From: Aphrocallistes beatrix
Lineage: Eukaryota > Porifera > Hexactinellida > Sceptrulophora > Aphrocallistidae
Reading direction: 5' to 3'
Assembly: GCA_963281255.1 (NCBI GenBank)
Contig: OY725505.1
Coordinates: forward strand, 2,046,001 to 2,110,000
Length of the DNA stretch: 64,000 nucleotides
A program made the position numbers and the translations under genes. The notes below the pieces were generated by a model that made no database searches, was not told the origin of the DNA, and saw only the letters and a list, made by a program, of their open reading frames with translations. Positions 63,087 to 64,000 of this stretch are shown piece after piece. The stretch's first letter is position 1, and every line of letters starts with the position of its first letter.

Positions 63087-64000
63087 GTAATTGTTGAATA
63101 TTATCTAATAACTTTAATGACTACAAAGCAAAACTGGTACATCATAGTAATAGTTATTTTGTTTTGAGAAATGTATTGTAGTATCTTTACAGGATAGCAT
63201 GTATGGGAAATCGATCCATCACTTTGATTCTTTAGTACATTGTTTATTCTCCTAGTTATGAATACAAAACACATTAATAGAATAATAACTCTTGAAGTTT
63301 AATAATACACAATTAAACACATGTTTCTAGGCCTTACATTGTAAATAATGTCTGTCTATCAATGACCTACTATTGGTATATATCTAAGTTGACTTACTCA
63401 GTGAAAAATAGTAAGAATTATTAATTATTCAATTAATTAACTATTCAAATCTCAAATAATAGTGTGCAGATTCTATGCCTAATATACTTCAAATATTGCT
63501 TAGAGTCCTGATTCCTGCAGCGAAATAGCAAATAGTTTTTTAGTGCAGTTCCTAGTATAGGAGATACCTTATGTCATGATCAGCATGCGACGTCCGTCTG
63601 CTCGCTCCTGGAAATTCTATTGAACCAAATTGCACCAAATTTGGACCATACATTTTTTATATGGTGGAGATTTGACTCCAAATTCGAGTTTTTCAATTTT
63701 GTTTTTACAATTTTTCACAAAAGATATCAAAACATATTAGCCAATCATAATCCAAAATGTGACAAAATGTGCTACTCCAATGAAATTGTAGGGTTTTAAT
63801 AATTTTACACTATACAATTCAATATAACAACTGATTAATATGGATTATACCTGGATAATAGTAACTTATGAATGTAAACAAGTCATACTTACAGCGTTTA
63901 ATTTTAGAGTTAATTTCATATGATTGGTTAATATCTATTATACCTAACTCAATGCACGTAAACAAGTTCTAATTACTCTCTAAACTTGAAATTTGATTGG
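63087..64000. other. start of the next intron, nothing recognised
   Basis: Sequence after the last visible donor. AT-rich, no ORF and no recognised repeat. The host gene should continue beyond the window. Confidence 0.4.

Overview
The window looks like a piece of an AT-rich animal genome assembly. There is one 200-base gap of N, long introns with gt...ag borders, and a very dense load of eukaryotic transposons. An invertebrate is likely, and an arthropod such as a crustacean would fit, but nothing in the sequence settles the species.

The backbone is one plus-strand host gene whose exons run from about 4.9 kb to 63.1 kb and which continues past both window edges. It encodes the C-terminal half of an RNF213/mysterin-like E3 ubiquitin ligase. 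The key evidence is an RZ-type zinc finger split over two exons (53573-53896 and 54986-55152). Thirteen consecutive exons (35784 to 63086) join phase to phase into 931 codons without a stop. Three confident exons and one tentative exon lie upstream. At least one small exon is missing between 5.4 and 17.9 kb and another between 23.1 and 35.8 kb, and I see no RING finger exon.

Everything else is mobile DNA sitting in the introns. From left to right: a P-element-like transposon with about 270-bp inverted repeats and a THAP transposase (0.8-4.05 kb); an 11.8-kb interval bounded by long inverted repeats (about 6.04-17.82 kb) that holds a decayed Transib copy, a Transib transposase ORF with all catalytic residues present, and a multi-exon minus-strand Ginger/KRBA2-like integrase gene that ends in a ubiquitin/SUMO-protease-like domain; small hAT MITEs and a LINE fragment (21-22.5 kb); a truncated pogo/Tigger (23.7-25.6 kb); a gypsy retrotransposon cut by four datable insertions, one of which is itself a MULE with two further nested elements (25.6-31.3 kb); pogo-like, MULE-like and motif-array MITEs (32-35 kb); a nest of hAT inside a THAP-containing TA-flanked element inside a Helitron-like repeat (38.5-43.6 kb); a decayed TE gene split by a pogo MITE (43.66-46.4 kb); and many Helitron-like GC-cassette repeats.

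The most unusual items are the integrase plus protease transposon gene, the group of hAT-type MITEs built almost wholly from short tandem motifs, and the apparent lack of a RING in an RZ-containing RNF213 relative.
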